This document shows positions 11,292 to 23,230 of a DNA stretch of 64,000 bases, one piece after another. The stretch lies in NCBI GenBank assembly GCA_934047225.1, contig OW203984.1, forward strand, positions 4,597,201-4,661,200, written 5' to 3'. Both the position numbers and the translations under genes were made by a program. Position 1 is the first letter of the stretch. Every line of letters begins with the position of its first letter. The notes below the pieces were generated by a model. It made no database searches, was not told the DNA's origin, and saw only the letters and a list, made by a program, of their open reading frames with translations. The stretch comes from Ypsolopha sequella. Lineage: Eukaryota; Arthropoda; Insecta; Lepidoptera; Ypsolophidae.

Positions 11292-12347
11292 CAGGGGTCC
11301 CCAAACTTTTTAGCCTAAGGGCCGCACTGATTCTTCCACTAAGTCCCGAGGGTCAAGACCTACACAGCTCATCATTCCAAAATAACAACTGTAGTTTTGA
11401 CGCGCAAATTTTTGTATTTAGACTAGCCAGCCAGTGAGATATATTTTGTGCAGGGCGCAGGAGTGTACTCCGCTCCGTTCGCAATTTCGGTTGGTACTTC
11501 GGGCAAGTGTCAAGGACATTAACCATTATGACGTAGTTAGCCGAAGCGTGTGCTGTGCCCCTTGAAATAGGGTTATATATAATAGAAGATTAAGCAGTGT
11601 CTTACGTCACGGGCGGCATATTGAACCCTGAGCGTAACGAGGGACTCTAGAGTTAACTCCTGAACGTAGCGACGGAGTTATATAGAGTCCTGAGTAAGGC
11701 AAGGGGTTCAAGCTGCCCAAGACAAAGACAGGCTTTATTCCAGAGGAGCATACTCTACTTTTCACACCTTCTGCGAGACAATAAAAAGCTCGACATTTTT
11801 TATCAACATTAATAATTCAATAAAATTCACTGACAATCACAGCACCAAAAACCGTCTTTTGTTTCACATTCTTTGTAAACGCTTTTTTTCTTTTTGTTGA
11901 ATTCTGCTTATGGTGGCCAGTTCGATTTTCAAACAAACCTCTTTACAATCCCATATGGGCATTTGTTTTCCACGAGTTTCCACACGAATTTGACGTTCCA
12001 AATTTAAATCACTTTAATCCCTAGGGATTTTCATATAACTTTATATCCCTTGAGATACGAGTATAATGCGTTACTTTACGTTGAGGTTGCATGATATGTA
12101 ATTGGACATTGTCTAGCAGGTGGTGTGAAAATAACATTCTTATAATACGCTAGTTATAGACAAACACGCATGATAACGTTTCTATTAATATCGGTTGTTA
12201 GTTTTGATATAAAATAAATATCATTACGTTATTATTATAAGTTTGTAAACTTTAAATAAAAATTAACCGGGTATGTACGGCCAGCGATCGCAGGCCGGAT
12301 TGGTGGTGTTCGCGGGCCGGTCTTGGCCCGTAGTTTGTAGACCCCTG
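11292..12347. mobile_element. Non-autonomous hAT transposon, 1056 bp
   Basis: The ends are CAGGGGTCCCCAAACT and AGTTTGTAGACCCCTG, an imperfect inverted repeat of the hAT type. A perfect 8-bp target duplication, GTATAAAC, flanks it at 11284-11291 and 12348-12355. The ends also contain GGGCCGCA and TTGGCCCG. There is no transposase frame; the interior has short GC-rich pieces (about 11600-11720) and AT-rich filler. It would need a hAT transposase acting in trans. Confidence 0.85.
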
Positions 12348-12756
12348 GTATAAACAATACTCGCCTTGAAAAAGCCGAAACTGTACCGGTGAAACGGTTG
12401 GCATGTATTCAACAATAACAATATGTGAGTTTTAAAACCGTGATTTCATAAATATTCAATTATGATAGTTATAATGATATTATAAACCAAGTATTTATGC
12501 ATTATGTTTGTAAGTATTTTGTATGTTACTGGTAAGGACGTATTATATCACTTTGCATAGGTTTATCTTAGACACTATAAACTTATAATATTCACGGTAA
12601 AATATAAATATTATTCTGCACATGTAAATATATAATATAACAATACGTAACGTTTCAGTGTGTTATTTTATAAAAATAAAATGAAATTGCTTTCTGTTTT
12701 TATTGGATAATAAAATTTTGTAAAGCTGAGTAATTCAGAAAGAAAAAGAAAAAACT

Positions 12757-13680
12757 GGCCAAGAGCGAGTCGGGTTCGCACAATTAGGGTTCCGTACCTA
12801 TACTACAGTCAGCAGTATAGACCAAATTTAACTTTTTTTTTTATTTAATATCTCTTTTTTCTGCTTTTATTAGACTAAAAAAACCCGCAATTTTCCTGTA
12901 ATCTGTGACTACAAAATCTACAAACTCTATTAAAATCAAAATTTCAGATTTATAAATCAAAAGGCGATGGTAATTTCTATCAAATTTCGAGCTTTATCGT
13001 CAGGACCATTGGAGCATAATATATTCTAAAAATAAATTTCTTCGATATAATAATTAAAACTATTTTTTTTACTTTAGACCGCACTTAACCCCAGACGCGT
13101 GTCAGACGCCATCTATGAGCGAGTAGCAAGTTTTAGGTCGGCTCAAGTCCAGTGGCGTGCACAGAATTTTTTTCTGGAAAAGAAATCAGAAGGTCAAGTT
13201 CGACAATAAAAAAGACAACAAAAATAACACTTTGAAAAAAAAATAATTGTTTGAAAATGTTCACTCTAGGGTAGGAAGTGCCTACCCTGACATCATACAA
13301 ACTTTTTTTTTCAAAGTGTGTTTTACATTTTTTCATATTTTTTTATTGTCAATTTGACCTTCTGATTGCTTTTCCAGAAAAAAATTCTATGCACGCCATT
13401 GCTCAAGTCCAACTCCCGTAGTGCCCAAAAGAACCCAGCCAGAGGCGGTCCAGCCGGGGTGTCTTCAACCCCAGAGTTACCGACTTCTTTCTTATCTGGG
13501 TGAATAAATAAATAAAGTTTTGTCACTCGTTTAGCACAACCTGGGGATCACGTATTTGGGCTCAAGGGTAAAGCGACGGATGCGACTGAAGCAATGTGAG
13601 CAAACCCCCAGACGGAGAGACGGACACAAGAGTGATCTTATAAGGCTTCCTTTTTTACTTTTAAAGAACGGAACCCTAAA
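12757..13680 (+). repeat. Interspersed repeat, GCGAGTCGGGTTCGC to GGAACCCTAAAAA
   Basis: It begins GGCCAAGAGCGAGTCGGGTT followed by AGGGTTCCGTACC, and ends with a GACGGAGAGACGGACA block and CGGAACCCTAAAAA. This layout is widespread in moth genomes. Related copies here are at 9972-10015 (head), 33830-33972 (tail) and 48655-49527 (minus). A hAT-type MITE is nested inside. No coding capacity. Confidence 0.6.
13150..13401. mobile_element. hAT-type MITE nested in a repeat, copy 1
   Basis: A 252-bp palindromic element with ends CAGTGGCGTGCACAGAA and GCACGCCATTG. A perfect 8-bp target duplication, CTCAAGTC, is at 13142-13149 and 13402-13409. A sister copy is at 14365-14632. Confidence 0.85.
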
Positions 13681-14364
13681 AACAAGTCATCACGACAAAA
13701 CGACATCACGGCAGTCGTAAACAAAGCGTCTAGGCTGTTAAAGAAAAAAAAGCTAACCAGATAAAAAAAAATACAACACAAACATGTTAAATTAGAATGG
13801 CAAAGAGAACCAAGAGTTTTAAAATGGCAAAGTTAAAAGCAAAACCAGGACACCAAAGAAATAAGATTTCTTCTAAACGAAGTTTCTTCCATTCCGACGA
13901 TTTTCAAAGGCTCCAGATTTATGACGCGTCATGTGTTTAACTGCAACATATTATTTTGATATATTATACTTGGGACATCGAGTTTGATGGTAAAGAAAAG
14001 CAGAGATAAGTTTTGCAATTGTGTTAGACTAACATAGACTTTAAGATAAAGGAAACAAGGTTTACGAATCTCACGGACTATATTTGTAGGTCTGTGTATC
14101 AGAAAAGTGCCGATAAAGTCGGGAAATCATTTCTCAAGTGACTTTGGATTTCGGCCCCTCACATTTCCTGGAGTAAAGAGAATGGTTCTAAAAGTTTCCC
14201 CATTGTGAATGATTAACACTTAATCTTATCCTAAACTTGTTTTCAAATATCAATGAATCAATTACGCTTAAAAACCATCTAATGAAAAAACATAGAAGAA
14301 GACGTGTTTTAAGCAAATTGTCATTCGAAACTATTGATCCAGTAACATCAGTCTACATCAGACC

Positions 14365-14632
14365 CAGTGGCGTGCACAGAACTCTTTTCCGGAAAATCAA
14401 TCAGAAGTTTAAGTACGACAATAAAAAAAATAAAAAAAAATTTTAATAACACTTTTTAATAACAACAAAAAGTTTGTATGACGCAGGGTAGGCACTGCCT
14501 TTCCTAGAGTGAACATTTTCATACAAACTTTTTTTTTTTCAAAGTGTTATTTAAATTTTTTCATATTTTTTTTTATTGTCGTACGTAACCTTCTGATTGC
14601 TTTTCCGGAAAAAAGTTCTGTGCACGCCACTG
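14365..14632. mobile_element. hAT-type MITE, copy 2
   Basis: A 268-bp palindromic element with ends CAGTGGCGTGCACAGAAC and GTTCTGTGCACGCCACTG. The 8-bp flanks are ATCAGACC at 14357-14364 and GTCAGACC at 14633-14640, one mismatch. Confidence 0.85.
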
Positions 14633-14680
14633 GTCAGACCTTGCGCCAGATCTGTTAGCTCTGATGTTTTGCTGAGTTGC

Positions 14681-15096
14681 TTAAGGCGATATGCGAAAAA
14701 AATACGGGTGTTTCTTTTCTGTGTAATACACGGAAAATTATAATCTGTTTCTGGTATATGCATTTTGACTATATAATCTAGGGTTTTGAAAATAGAAAAC
14801 ATGTTTGGATAAATTTTCCTCGATAGAAAAAATTGTTAAAATGAGGTCTTCAAACACACTTATTCTCCTCGTTTGACGAATAGGAACAATATACAGAACT
14901 CAAACATATTTTATTAGGTGTATTTTAACAATATATAGAGATTTGATATTTGAAATTTTGCAAGCTATTTTAGTTTTTTTTAATAAAAATATAAAACCTA
15001 CTTTTTTCCCTTTTGCCCTGAATCCGCCCCTCTCGCACTGCGGGATCTTTGGCTTGGAGTGACAGTGACAAAAATAAAATTCGCATAGCCTCTTAA
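14681..15096. mobile_element. Possible TTAA-ended non-autonomous element
   Basis: It begins TTAAGGCGATATGCGAA and ends TTCGCATAGCCTCTTAA, terminal inverted repeats of about 15 bp with mismatches, on TTAA. The interior includes CCTCTCGCACTGCGGGATC, a segment also found near 26650 and 36085. A piggyBac-type origin is inferred from TTAA only. Confidence 0.5.
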
Positions 15097-15229
15097 GATG
15101 TTGGCCCAATGATTCATACAAGTTAACGACCTCGAAAGCCAAACGCAAACTTGTCAAAAATCCAAAAAGCCGCCAAGTTTTCGGCTTTTCTTCCGTTTTT
15201 GGCAGTTTTAATCTTACATGGTATGTTTT

Positions 15230-15358
15230 GTCACTTCCGTCATGTCTGTCTCTCTCTGTTCTATGTTTGCCATGTCATAAACGAGTGTATAGAATAATTA
15301 AATTCAATCCAAGTGAATCCAGCTGTTTCCTTAAATATATCACAAATATTCTTCCTCA
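15230..15358 (+). repeat. Copia 5' LTR, 5'-truncated
   Basis: These 129 bp match 22066-22194 with one difference (TGTTCT against TGCTCT). The first 61 bp found in the 3' LTR are absent, so U3 promoter sequence is incomplete. It ends TTCTTCCTCA. Confidence 0.85.
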
Positions 15359-15361
15359 AGA

Positions 15362-15377
15362 GGTTATGGGCATCTGG
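15362..15377 (+). other. Copia primer-binding site
   Basis: GGTTATGGGCATCTGG lies 3 bp after the LTR. It resembles the internal initiator-tRNA-Met segment used as primer by Copia elements. Confidence 0.7.
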
Positions 15378-15462
15378 AAGAATGTAAAGAAGATTGTAAT
15401 TTGAACATTTTCAACAACAACAAAGAAAATACGTACGACCAAGAAGTACAACATTTTCGAAG

Positions 15463-16815
15463 ATGGCTTCCGCACTGAATTTTCCACAACTAAAAGGAGA
15501 TAATTTCAACAACTGGCTTTTCCGCGTGCAATGTATTCTAGAAGAAAAAAGTGTACTACATACGCTCACAGAAGATCCAGCTACAATAAATGACGTGTCC
15601 AAGAAAAAGGAACTTGTGACCGCAAATTCAAAAGCGAAAAATGTGATTGTTCAATGTTTGCCCGATCGTTATCTGAACATCGTGAACAAATGTGAAACCG
15701 CCAAAGCTATGATTGAAAAACTGAAAGAAACTTTTCAACGCAAGAGTATCATCAACACCATTCAACTAAGAAGAAAGTTACTAAATTTAAAACAAACACC
15801 CGGGGAAAAACTTGATGAATACTTCAACAAATTTGACTACATCATCAGAGAGCTAGAATGTGCACAAGAAATTCTAAACGAGAGGGACAAGATAGCGTGC
15901 CTGCTGACTGGATTGGATGAAAAGTATGACACTGTGATCACCGCAATAGAATGCAACAGTGACCTGTCAGGACCTGCAGACATTAAATTGGAGTTTGTGA
16001 CAGCAAGATTACTGGATGAAGAGCTGAAGTTAACTGAGAAGACACGAACAAGAAGTGCCAATAACATAGAAACCGCTTTCATTACCTGCTACACCTGCAA
16101 CAAGACTGGACATATAGCAAGGGACTGTAGATCAAAACGAGGACCAGGATTTCAACGAGGTCGAGGGTACCATCGAGGACGAGCTACCGTAAGAGGACAC
16201 CAGCCGAGGCAACGAGCTGAGAGGTCATATGTGACAAGAAGTGAGGAGCAAGAGAATGACTACAGTTTCATTACAACAGGTATTAATGAACAATGTAATT
16301 TGGTTACCAAAAGTAGTGAAGACAAAGACATTCAGTGGGTAATCGATTCGGGCTGTACCGAACACATAATATGTGAAAGCTATGAGAAATATATGTCAAA
16401 TATAGAAAAGTTAAGTCAACCTGTCAAAATATATGTAGCAAATGGGGATTTCTTATTAGCTGAAAAGAAAGGTTCTATTAGAATGATGTATAACAGCGAA
16501 ACAATAAATTTTGATGCATTGATAGTTAAAAATACAAAATTTAACTTGTTATCCGTAAAAAAGATTGTAGCAAACAATTATGAAGTAATGTTTAGTAAAG
16601 AAAATGTAAAAATCTACAAAGGAAACCCAAATCAAGGCGTAGAAGGGTTCTGCATTGGCAAACTGTTTATGTTGAAACTAAGGATATGCTTGAGTGATAC
16701 GGTTTGCTACAGCGCTGAGGTCAAGGGCGATATTTGGCACAGGAGACTAGGACACCTGAATAGAAGGAGCTTGAGCATGATGAAGCTACCATCGAGTGAA
16801 AAACCCTGTGATCCA
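15463..16815 (+). pseudogene. Copia gag-protease and start of integrase, interrupted
   Basis: The frame starts at an ATG and encodes a Gag capsid domain (about residues 1-190, with a UBN2-type helical region), a zinc knuckle CYTCNKTGHIARDC at about residue 209, a basic RG-rich stretch, an aspartic protease with IDSGCTEH at about residue 294, and a pre-integrase zinc motif beginning WHRRLGHLNRRS at about residue 425. True Copia sequence ends at 16815, where the LINE begins; the frame runs 29 codons further into the insert and stops at 16902. Removing the insert together with one copy of the 5-bp target duplication would return the frame to the integrase part at 20271. Gag and protease could still be made. 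Confidence 0.9.
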
Positions 16816-19800
16816 AAATTCAAAATTCAAAATTCAAAAAGTTTATTTTGCAAAGTAGGTATATATAATACACGTTTCACAAGTCAAATTTTAATCTTAT
16901 AAAAATATATGTAATAAAATAATAAATGTACATGAACTACTTAGATTAAATGTTTATTTAATTTATGTAGCAATATATATACAATTAAAATTATAGGTAA
17001 TATATTATTATACAAGGTGAAATCCAATCAACCGCCCGAACCCATACCGGAGACCCGGCCAGGGACCAGGAACAAGGTTCAATGATCACCAACCGAGCCC
17101 CCAGCACGAATCCAGGCGGCCGACCAAATCGCATCCTATATACTACATAGTAATAGGTTACATATATAAATACATGCCTACCTCCGCCCATTCGATTAGT
17201 CTTGCTAAGAAGAACGGGCAAGAAACTTGGCAAGATCATGTCTTTTTTTTTTTTAACATAAACTTAAACTATACATTGAATTACTTATATCTACTTTAAC
17301 CAAGGGATAAGAAAATACAAGACAGCAGGAATTCAGGTTAATGAAAAAAGAAAAACATATATATCTTTGCCTACCTGTCTCATATAGTCTATTTCCTTTT
17401 ACAGTCTGTAATTAATTAATGTTAACTCTTAAGAGGAATCAAAAGTTAGGAAATTATATTAATTAATTAAATTATTACCTACTATCATCAAAATCAGTAT
17501 CACTATAACACCATGCTTCACCATCATCCAAATATTCATTTATTTTATAATATGCCTTTTTCAGTAGGCCCTGCTTAATATACTGTTTAAACTTATTCTC
17601 TGACAAAGTAAGGACCTCTTTTGGAAGTTTATTGTAAAATCTTATACCATGTCCTACGAAAGAGGTACTCACTTTGGCGAGTCTGATTTTTGGAAAAGCC
17701 AGTTTATACTTATTTCTGGTTTCCTTACAATGTTGCTCACCAAGCCTTGGAAGAGACTCAACATTTTTTCTAACATATCTAAGGACCTGGTAAATATATT
17801 CACAAGAAACAGTTAATATATTAATTTCTTTGAACTTTTCTCTTAATGAATCCCGGTGCTTCATATTATAAATAGCCCGAATTGCTCTCTTCTGCAAAAC
17901 AAAGACTGCGTCTGTATCCGCGGCTCTACCCCATAACAGCATGCCGTATGACATAATGCTGTGAAAGTAACTAAAATAGACTAGTCTAGCAGTATCTACA
18001 TCAGTAATTTGTCTTATGCGTCTAACAGCGTATGCGGCCGAACTAAGTCTACCACATAGGGCTTCTATGTGGGGACCCCACTGAAGACGAGAGTCTACCG
18101 TAATGCCCAAAAACTTAGTTTCGTTAACTAACTCCAGCTTGGACCCCTGCAAAAGCAAATTACAATCCACTTGAATAACATTTGGTAACGTGAATTTTAT
18201 ACATTTTGTCTTTTTTGCGTTTAAAACTAAATTATTTACAGTAAACCAATCAAGCACCAGTGATAAAGTTGTATTCGCGCCGTCAAGGATATCTTTACGT
18301 CTATTAACTTTAAAAATAAGTGACGTGTCGTCTGCGAATAGTACTATCTTAGTTAAGTCTTTAATTAAATAGGGAAGGTCATTTATGTAAATTAAAAACA
18401 GCAAGGGCCCCAATATGGAACCCTGCGGGACACCCATTTTAACTAATGCTCCACATGATTTTACCCCATTAATGTCTACCTTTTGAATACGATCACTAAG
18501 ATACGACTTCATTAACGCCAAAGATTTGCCCCTCACTCCGTAGTGATCTAATTTACATAAGAGTGTTTCATGATTAACGCAATCGAAGGCTTTCGAGAGG
18601 TCACAAAATACACCAAATGCATCCTGCTTTTCTTCCCAAGCATCAAAAATGTGCTTAACTAAAGCAACTCCTGCATCTGTGGTTGACCTCCCTCTAGTGA
18701 ATCCGTATTGTTCACAGTGAAGCAACTTATTCAAATTAAAATGAAATAACAATTGATTAAAAACTATTTTTTCAAAAACCTTACTCAAAACCGGTAAAAC
18801 TGACACAGGTCTATAGTTTGATGGGTCACCGTTGTCGCCTGATTTAAAAAGGGGGATCAATTTACTAAACTTCATTAAGTCAGGAAAGATACCATCATCT
18901 ACACATTTATTAAAAATTAATGCCAAATAAGGAGCTATTAAATCAATAACAGAACTTATAACTTTCACAGATAGTCCCCATAAGTCCTCGGTTTTTTTCA
19001 AGTTAAGCGATTTAAATGCTTTAATTACAGTTAATGAATTAATATGTTTAAAAGCAAATACAGAAAGACACTGAGGTACGTTATCTATTAAAAGATCCTG
19101 CGCAAGCCCAGGGCTTGAATTTAAATCTTTAGTTGTTAAGGACGGAATTTCAGTAAAGAATTGTTCAAAGGCATTCGCAACCTCTTTATCTCCCGTAACG
19201 ACTTCATTGTTAATACTTAACTTAAGCTCGTTATCACGTTTCTTACTTTTCCCAGTTTCAGTATTTATGATGTTCCATACTGTTTTTACTTTGTTATCGG
19301 ACCTTTTAAGTTTTTTATTTAAGTAGATACTTTTTGCTTTTAAACACACCAATTTAAAGATGCGTGAGTAATTTTTCATGAATTCAGTAAATTTAACATT
19401 ATTATTGTAGGACTTCATGTCGTATAATTCGTATAAATGATTTCTGCTTTTGTAAATACCTGGAGTCGCCCAGTCACTGAAGGTGATTTTACTTTTGTTA
19501 GAAAGTTTTTGCATCTTAAACGTATTTTCGAACTCTTTGGAGACTATGTTGAAAAGGTCTGTAAAGAGAGCGTTTGGATCGTCTTGGAGAAGATTAAAAT
19601 GTGCTAATTTAACTTCTAGGTTTGCTTTGAAACAATCTACTTTGTGAGTTGTAATAGGCCTGCAAAAAGCTTTTTTGGGCAATTGATTCACGCTTTGTTT
19701 AATGGTTATAGTTTGGCCACTGTGATCGGACTGCAAGCGGTTGATTACTTTATTGTCTGAATATTCGCAATCACAGAATATATTGTCGAGGCATGACGCA

Positions 19801-20265
19801 GTATCCCGAGTAATTCGAGTAGGTTCTAAGAACACATTAGACAAATTAAATGATTTGAATAAATGTATTAATTTTGAGCGCATAATCGATTTTTCTAGTA
19901 AATCTACGTTAAAATCTCCACATATAATAACTTTTTTCTTGGCATCAAATAATAATTTTAAAACCTCTTCCATTGCTTTTTCAAAAATGTTGTAATCTTG
20001 TCCAGAGGGTCGGTAAACACAGAGGATAATATATGTACTCATTTCTATGCAAGCTAATTCAATTTGATGTTCTACAGAAAGTTTTACAATGTCTTTTCTT
20101 TCCTTTGCTTTTATATTATTTTTTACAAGAATCATGGATCCACCTTTTTGTATTTTTAATCTATTGTAGCAGCTAAGAACACTAAAATTATTCACATTAA
20201 ACTGCATATTATGTTCATGTAGATGGTGTTCGGTTACACACAAAAAAAATGTTAGGTAAGTCAAA
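16816..20265 (-). mobile_element. 5'-truncated CR1/Jockey-group LINE inside Copia
   Basis: Antisense to the Copia element. The 3' end, at the low-coordinate side, is a tandem AAATTC repeat. The 3' UTR runs 16816-17474 and the ORF 17475 to about 20250. A 5-bp target duplication, ATCCA, is at 16811-16815 and 20266-20270. At the 5' junction 16 bp of filler copied from the target (20249-20264, identical to 20274-20289) precede the duplicated site. The same family occurs at 47213-48311 and 10683-10905. Target-primed reverse transcription with 5' truncation explains the structure. Confidence 0.85.
17475..20264 (-). pseudogene. LINE endonuclease-reverse transcriptase, N-terminally truncated
   Basis: 929 codons open to the stop at 17475. 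The protein starts inside the APE-type endonuclease: VTEHHLHEHN near the start, GDFNVDLL at about residue 115, SDHSGQ at about 180. A reverse transcriptase follows with NYRPVSVLP, the GVPQGSILGPLLF block and the catalytic FADDTSLIF at about residue 643. The tail carries GHGIRFYNKLPKEVL. The apparent first seven codons are filler derived from Copia, and the first codon is TTG, so there is no genuine start. The reverse transcriptase motifs look intact, but the endonuclease N-terminus is missing. The clade call (CR1/Jockey superfamily) is from motif style. Confidence 0.85.
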
Positions 20266-20270
20266 ATCCA

Positions 20271-21599
20271 TGCATGTTAGGTAAGTCAACTAGACTACCT
20301 TTTGTACCAATTAAGAGACCAAGATCTTCCCATGTCGGAGAACTGATTTATACAGATATCGCAGGACCAGTCCGTCACCAAGGATTAAAAGGTGAGTTGT
20401 ATTTTCAAGTAATTGTAGATGATTATTCTCATTTCTGCAAGATATTCTTTCTACAATACAAGAGTCAAGCAACTGATAATTTGATCAATTATATTCGAAA
20501 TCTAGAAAATAAAAAAGAGATCAAAGTAAAGAAAGTTAGATGTGATAACGGAGGGGAATTTAAAAACAGAAAATTTGAAGAATTCTGTACTTACCAAGGA
20601 ATTTCTGTGCAATATACCCAGCCGTACTCACCACAACAAAATGGAGTATCTGAGAGAATGAACCGTACTCTATACAACAGAACGCGTATTCTTCTGAATG
20701 AAACTGGACTCCCAAAATACCTGTGGACAGAAGCTATGGCATGTGCTACATATCAATTGAATAGATGTCCAACATCAGCCATAAACTACAAAACACCAGA
20801 AGAGGTAATGCTAGGAAAAAGAGATCTTTCGAGACTGAAAGTCTTCGGCAGTAAAGCGTGGGCTGTCATTATACCCAGACAAGATAAACTAGATAACCGA
20901 GCCAAGGAATTGAGAATGGTAGGATATGCTGATAATGGTTATCGATTATGGGATCCTGAAACGAATGGAATAATAATATCCAGAGATGTAAGATTCAACG
21001 AGAATGACATACAATACTCAGAAAAGAACAAGAAAAGAGAGACAAATACGTACTACTATGAAGAAGACTATGAAGCTGAAGAAAAGGAAAGAAATGAAGT
21101 AGAAAATAAAGAAAAAGAACATGAGAACATTGAAATCAGAGAAGAACAAACTTATACACCACAAGTAGAAAATGAGAGCAAAGAAATCAGAGCGGAAATA
21201 CATGAATCTCAGGAAAATAACAGACCACAAAGAACGACAAAGAAACCAGAATATCTTAAAGACTATGAACTAGGAGCGGATGAGGTAAATGAAGATTTTC
21301 AAGATGCTTACATAGCATATTGTTTAATGAGTGAAAGTGATCCAACAACTTTCAAGGAAGCAATAAACAAAGGAGAAGAGTGGAAAGAAGCGATCAAGAA
21401 AGAAATTAATTCCCTAGAAGGACTAAAAACGTGGCAAGAAGCTAACCTGCCAGAAGGCAAAAAGGCTATTGATACAAGATGGATATTTAGAACAAAGCAA
21501 GATGGTAGAAAGAAAGCAAGGCTAGTAGCCAAAGGTTTTCAAACAGACAGCAGTTACATCGGAACTTATATATCTAAAAGGTATACTTACCAATTTTAA
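20271..21599 (+). pseudogene. Copia integrase core and start of reverse transcriptase
   Basis: It continues the Copia polyprotein after the LINE. Residues count from 20274. The integrase core shows the acidic residues in IYTDIAGPV, VRCDNGGEFKN and SPQQNGVSERMNRT. A long charged linker rich in Glu and Lys (about residues 255-320) follows, then the start of the reverse transcriptase (TRWIFRTKQDGRKKARLVAKGF). After that the sequence stops matching a reverse transcriptase and terminates at 21599. The palm with the catalytic YVDD is gone, an internal deletion, so the element cannot reverse-transcribe itself. Confidence 0.85.
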
Positions 21600-21624
21600 C
21601 TGCAACAACAACACTAAAACAGAT

Positions 21625-21849
21625 TTGCTAATTGATAACCAAAGCGCAATTAAAATGATAGAGTGCAATGAAAATAGTAGACGTACAAAACATATCGATA
21701 TAAAATTTCATTTTATTAAAGATTGTGTAAACAAGCAGAAGTTTTCAGTATCCTATATATCAACTAATGAAAATATTGCCGATATTTTTACAAAGCCGTT
21801 AAACACTGTGAAACATAACTACTTTGCAAACAAATTGAAAATTGTATGA
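21625..21849 (+). pseudogene. Copia RNase H C-terminal remnant
   Basis: About 75 codons with the characteristic end of Copia RNase H: IDNQSAIKMIEC, RTKHIDIKFHFIKD and NIADIFTKPL. It is in a different frame from the reverse transcriptase remnant and lies only 25 bp after its stop. Together with the missing palm this shows a deletion of well over a kilobase relative to a complete Copia. Confidence 0.85.
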
Positions 21850-21995
21850 AAAACTATGTATGTAATGTATGAAAAGCTAAGTATTTAAAAAAAAGGATAT
21901 ACAAAATATAAATGTCTAAAGTAACTAAGATAATATTATTTTAAGTTTCAATTCTGAAGCAATATTAAATTATTATCATAATGTAATTTAACATT

Positions 21996-22004
21996 GAAGG
22001 GGGG
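21996..22004 (+). other. Copia polypurine tract
   Basis: A run of nine purines (GAAGGGGGG) immediately before TGTTAG, the start of the 3' LTR. It is the usual plus-strand primer position. Confidence 0.7.
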
Positions 22005-22194
22005 TGTTAGTGTACTATTGCTTTATGTATGATTGCTTTACAATTAGATGAAATTATTGTTTATAGTCACTTCCGTCATGTCTGTCTCTCTCTGCTCTAT
22101 GTTTGCCATGTCATAAACGAGTGTATAGAATAATTAAATTCAATCCAAGTGAATCCAGCTGTTTCCTTAAATATATCACAAATATTCTTCCTCA
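22005..22194 (+). repeat. Copia 3' LTR, complete, 190 bp
   Basis: It starts TGTTAGTGTACTATTGC after the polypurine tract and ends TTCTTCCTCA. The last 129 bp pair with the truncated 5' LTR. Confidence 0.85.
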
Positions 22195-22587
22195 AGATGT
22201 TTTCAAAGTTAACTAATTTTACTACAATTTGAAATCAAAACTGTCTGTTTAGACTACAAAAATACAGCTATTCAAAAAAGAGCCGTATTATATTAACATA
22301 GCGCCTTAATTTTGGACTTTTACTGACACTGTCATCTCAATTTTCTTCCTAGAACTTACAGGGGTCTTATTCGCTCTTCCTCGCTTTGCTTCGCACCTAT
22401 TCTCAATCCTAACATTTAAAACTTCTGTATGAAATGGTTACAAAGTTACTCAGTTCAAGGTCGTTGGCGTTGGGAGAAGCCTTAATCGTCGGTCAAACCT
22501 GGGCGTACAAAGACTTTCATTTGACAGTCCATATTCGGAAACTCATCTTACATCCGCGGGGATTCATATCGTGACAATGTACGAAAT

Positions 22588-22925
22588 AGTAGTTCATGCT
22601 ACAAGGGCGAAAAGGAATAAATTACGAGGAAGATTTAAAACACGAGCGTAGAATAAACGAGTAATTTATTATTCTTACGCCCGTGTATCATACTACGTTT
22701 TTCAATGCATAGTGTGAGGGAATAAAACAAATATAATCTTGTGAACTTTAAATTATAATTGGCTTGAAAGGACTGTATCCAGAGCCGTTAAACAGTGGAA
22801 AAAAAGGTATAACATTTATGGTATACACGAAAGGCGGCAGGTTAGCCAACCATTGTAAGTAAATAAAAAAATAAAGCCCTAGGGAAAAATAATCGACTTT
22901 CTGTTCGGTTTTGTTGCATAAATAG
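22588..22925 (+). repeat. Interspersed repeat AGTTCATGCTACAAGGGCG, copy 1
   Basis: About 340 bp including GAGTAATTTATT, ATACTACGTTTTTCAATGCA, CCGTTAAACAGTGGAAAAAA and the terminal CGACTTTCTGTTCGGTTTTG. A complete inverse copy is at 29529-29859 and a partial one at 33357-33533. Function unknown. Confidence 0.7.
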
Positions 22926-23230
22926 TGGCACTTGCATTGAAAAAAACGTTAATTACATTAGGTATTTACGACGAAAAATAAACTCTTTAATTTTGCCTGG
23001 ACGTCTTTATTCTTTTTATTCACAAAAAGAATCGTTCGCAGCCGTTACTCCATCATCTTGGGTCTCGGATAACAAATCGTTGAAACGCTGACGACATTTT
23101 GATGACGTCATGGTAAAGGAAGACTGGTATGCTCGGCCCCGCTCCTTTCTGACACGACCTCTTTTCAAACTTCGAGAAATTCGGATGTTCTTTAACAGTT
23201 CGTAAAAATATCAGATTATTTATACATAAT
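22926..23230. other. Non-coding spacer
   Basis: About 300 bp with no gene and no recognised repeat. Confidence 0.35.

Larger units (their letters stand above)
15230..22194 (+). mobile_element. Broken Copia LTR retrotransposon
   Basis: A Copia-type element with gag, protease and integrase in Copia order (protease before integrase before reverse transcriptase), a tRNA-iMet-type primer site, a polypurine tract and LTRs. It is defective in three ways: the 5' LTR lacks its first 61 bp, a LINE sits between protease and integrase, and most of the reverse transcriptase and part of RNase H are deleted. The surviving LTR parts differ at one position in 129, so it inserted recently relative to most repeats here. 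Confidence 0.9.

Noticed and set aside
21018..21230. Phe-rich minus frame in the Copia region
   Set aside because: It is the antisense of the Glu/Lys-rich linker of the Copia polyprotein.
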